Assembly (NCBI GenBank): GCA_025450445.1 | Contig: JANWHN010000015.1 | Coordinates: 1 to 46,109 of the forward strand | DNA: 46,109 nucleotides | Direction of reading: 5' to 3' | Source of the DNA: Anaerolineales bacterium | GTDB taxonomy: Bacteria > Chloroflexota > Anaerolineae > Anaerolineales > UBA11579 | Shown: piece after piece, positions 45,562 through 46,109 of the stretch | How the letters are laid out: each line of letters starts with the position of its first letter | How positions within the stretch are numbered: position 1 is the first letter of the stretch | Made by a program: the position numbers and the translations under genes | Notes under the pieces: model-generated | Told to the model about the DNA's origin: nothing | Seen by the model: only the letters and a program-made list of their open reading frames with translations | The model's database searches: none

Positions 45562-46109
45562 ATGAAACCTCTGTCTTGGGCGCGATTGATGGCGCTGACC
45601 GCGTTCGGGTTTGCGCTCACGTTAGTGAGCAACACGCTCGACCCAGCCATCTACGGGCACACCATTCTTGAGATCGCGCCCGACAATCCAAATACGATTC
45701 TAGGTTACGCAACCGCGGCTGGTTCGATCCTGTCGATCTTTCTCGCGCCCGTCATCGGCGCGATGAGCGACCGGACGAGGTCGCCGTGGGGCAAACGGGT
45801 TCCGTTTTTCATTGCCGGCGTCCCGATCATTGCGGTCGCATTGCTCGCGATCGGTTTCGCGAACAGCGTACCGATATTCGTAGCAGGAGTGCTGCTTTAT
45901 CGCGTAGGCGATTATCTGATCTTCCCGATCTGGGAAGCACTCTATCCTGACCAGGTTCCCAGCCAGCAGCGCGGTCTTGCGGGCGGAATGAAAGCCTTCT
46001 TCGATATCCTAGCCCTTGTAGCTGGGCGGTTAGCACCCGGCGAGCTGATGGCGCGGGCTGTAGAAGGCGGTGAGAGCTACGTGTTTGCGGCGGTCGCATT
46101 GCCCAGCGT
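45562..46109 (+). CDS. MFS transporter (SLC45/GPH-like), N-terminal part, truncated by window end
   Basis: Open frame from ATG 45562 (an in-frame ATG also at 45553) to the edge: MKPLSWARLMALTAFGFALTLVSNTLDPAIYGHTILE...IFLAPVIGAMSDRTRSPWGKRVPFFIAGVPIIA. Confidence 0.85.
   Translation, partial: MKPLSWARLMALTAFGFALTLVSNTLDPAIYGHTILEIAPDNPNTILGYATAAGSILSIFLAPVIGAMSDRTRSPWGKRVPFFIAGVPIIAVALLAIGFANSVPIFVAGVLLYRVGDYLIFPIWEALYPDQVPSQQRGLAGGMKAFFDILALVAGRLAPGELMARAVEGGESYVFAAVALPS

Noticed and set aside
1-46109. CRISPR arrays, transposases, integrases, phage or toxin-antitoxin modules
   Set aside because: No direct-repeat/spacer pattern and no matching protein signatures seen in the ORF track or sequence.

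Overview
The window looks like chromosomal DNA from a Chloroflexi (Anaerolineae-like) bacterium; this assignment rests on gene content and protein style only. It is densely coded and mostly housekeeping. Left to right: the C-terminus of a CaiB/BaiF CoA-transferase; a tightly coupled run of dinB, a small predicted nuclease-like protein, glucose-6-P isomerase, rpiA and pgl; an FAD/Fe-S oxidoreductase, hflX, a class I aminotransferase, an M28 peptidase and trmFO; a sigma-54 locus (rpoN, PAS/GAF histidine kinase, NtrC-like regulator) followed by a badly disrupted GAF histidine kinase; a fused 2-oxoacid dehydrogenase E1, an F420/PPOX-like protein, yaaA, a DUF6958-like protein and tRNA-Met; a TPR-like membrane protein, a DUF1540-like acidic protein, VKOR, moeA, rel and tRNA-Asp; an esterase; a coupled GcvT-like plus two FAD-oxidoreductase operon; a compact polysaccharide/glycosylation cluster with two O-antigen-ligase/TPR paralogs; citrate synthase; and a truncated MFS transporter. 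The most interesting candidate system is the sigma-54 locus. A textbook -24/-12 element (TGGCACAGAACTTGC) lies directly upstream of rpoN. RpoN carries an apparent Cys4 zinc-ribbon insert. The NtrC-type activator keeps GAFTGA but ends without a Fis-type DNA-binding domain. A cytosolic-looking kinase lies between them. Together these suggest a self-contained autoregulatory sigma-54 circuit. No CRISPR array, transposase, integrase or phage gene was seen.
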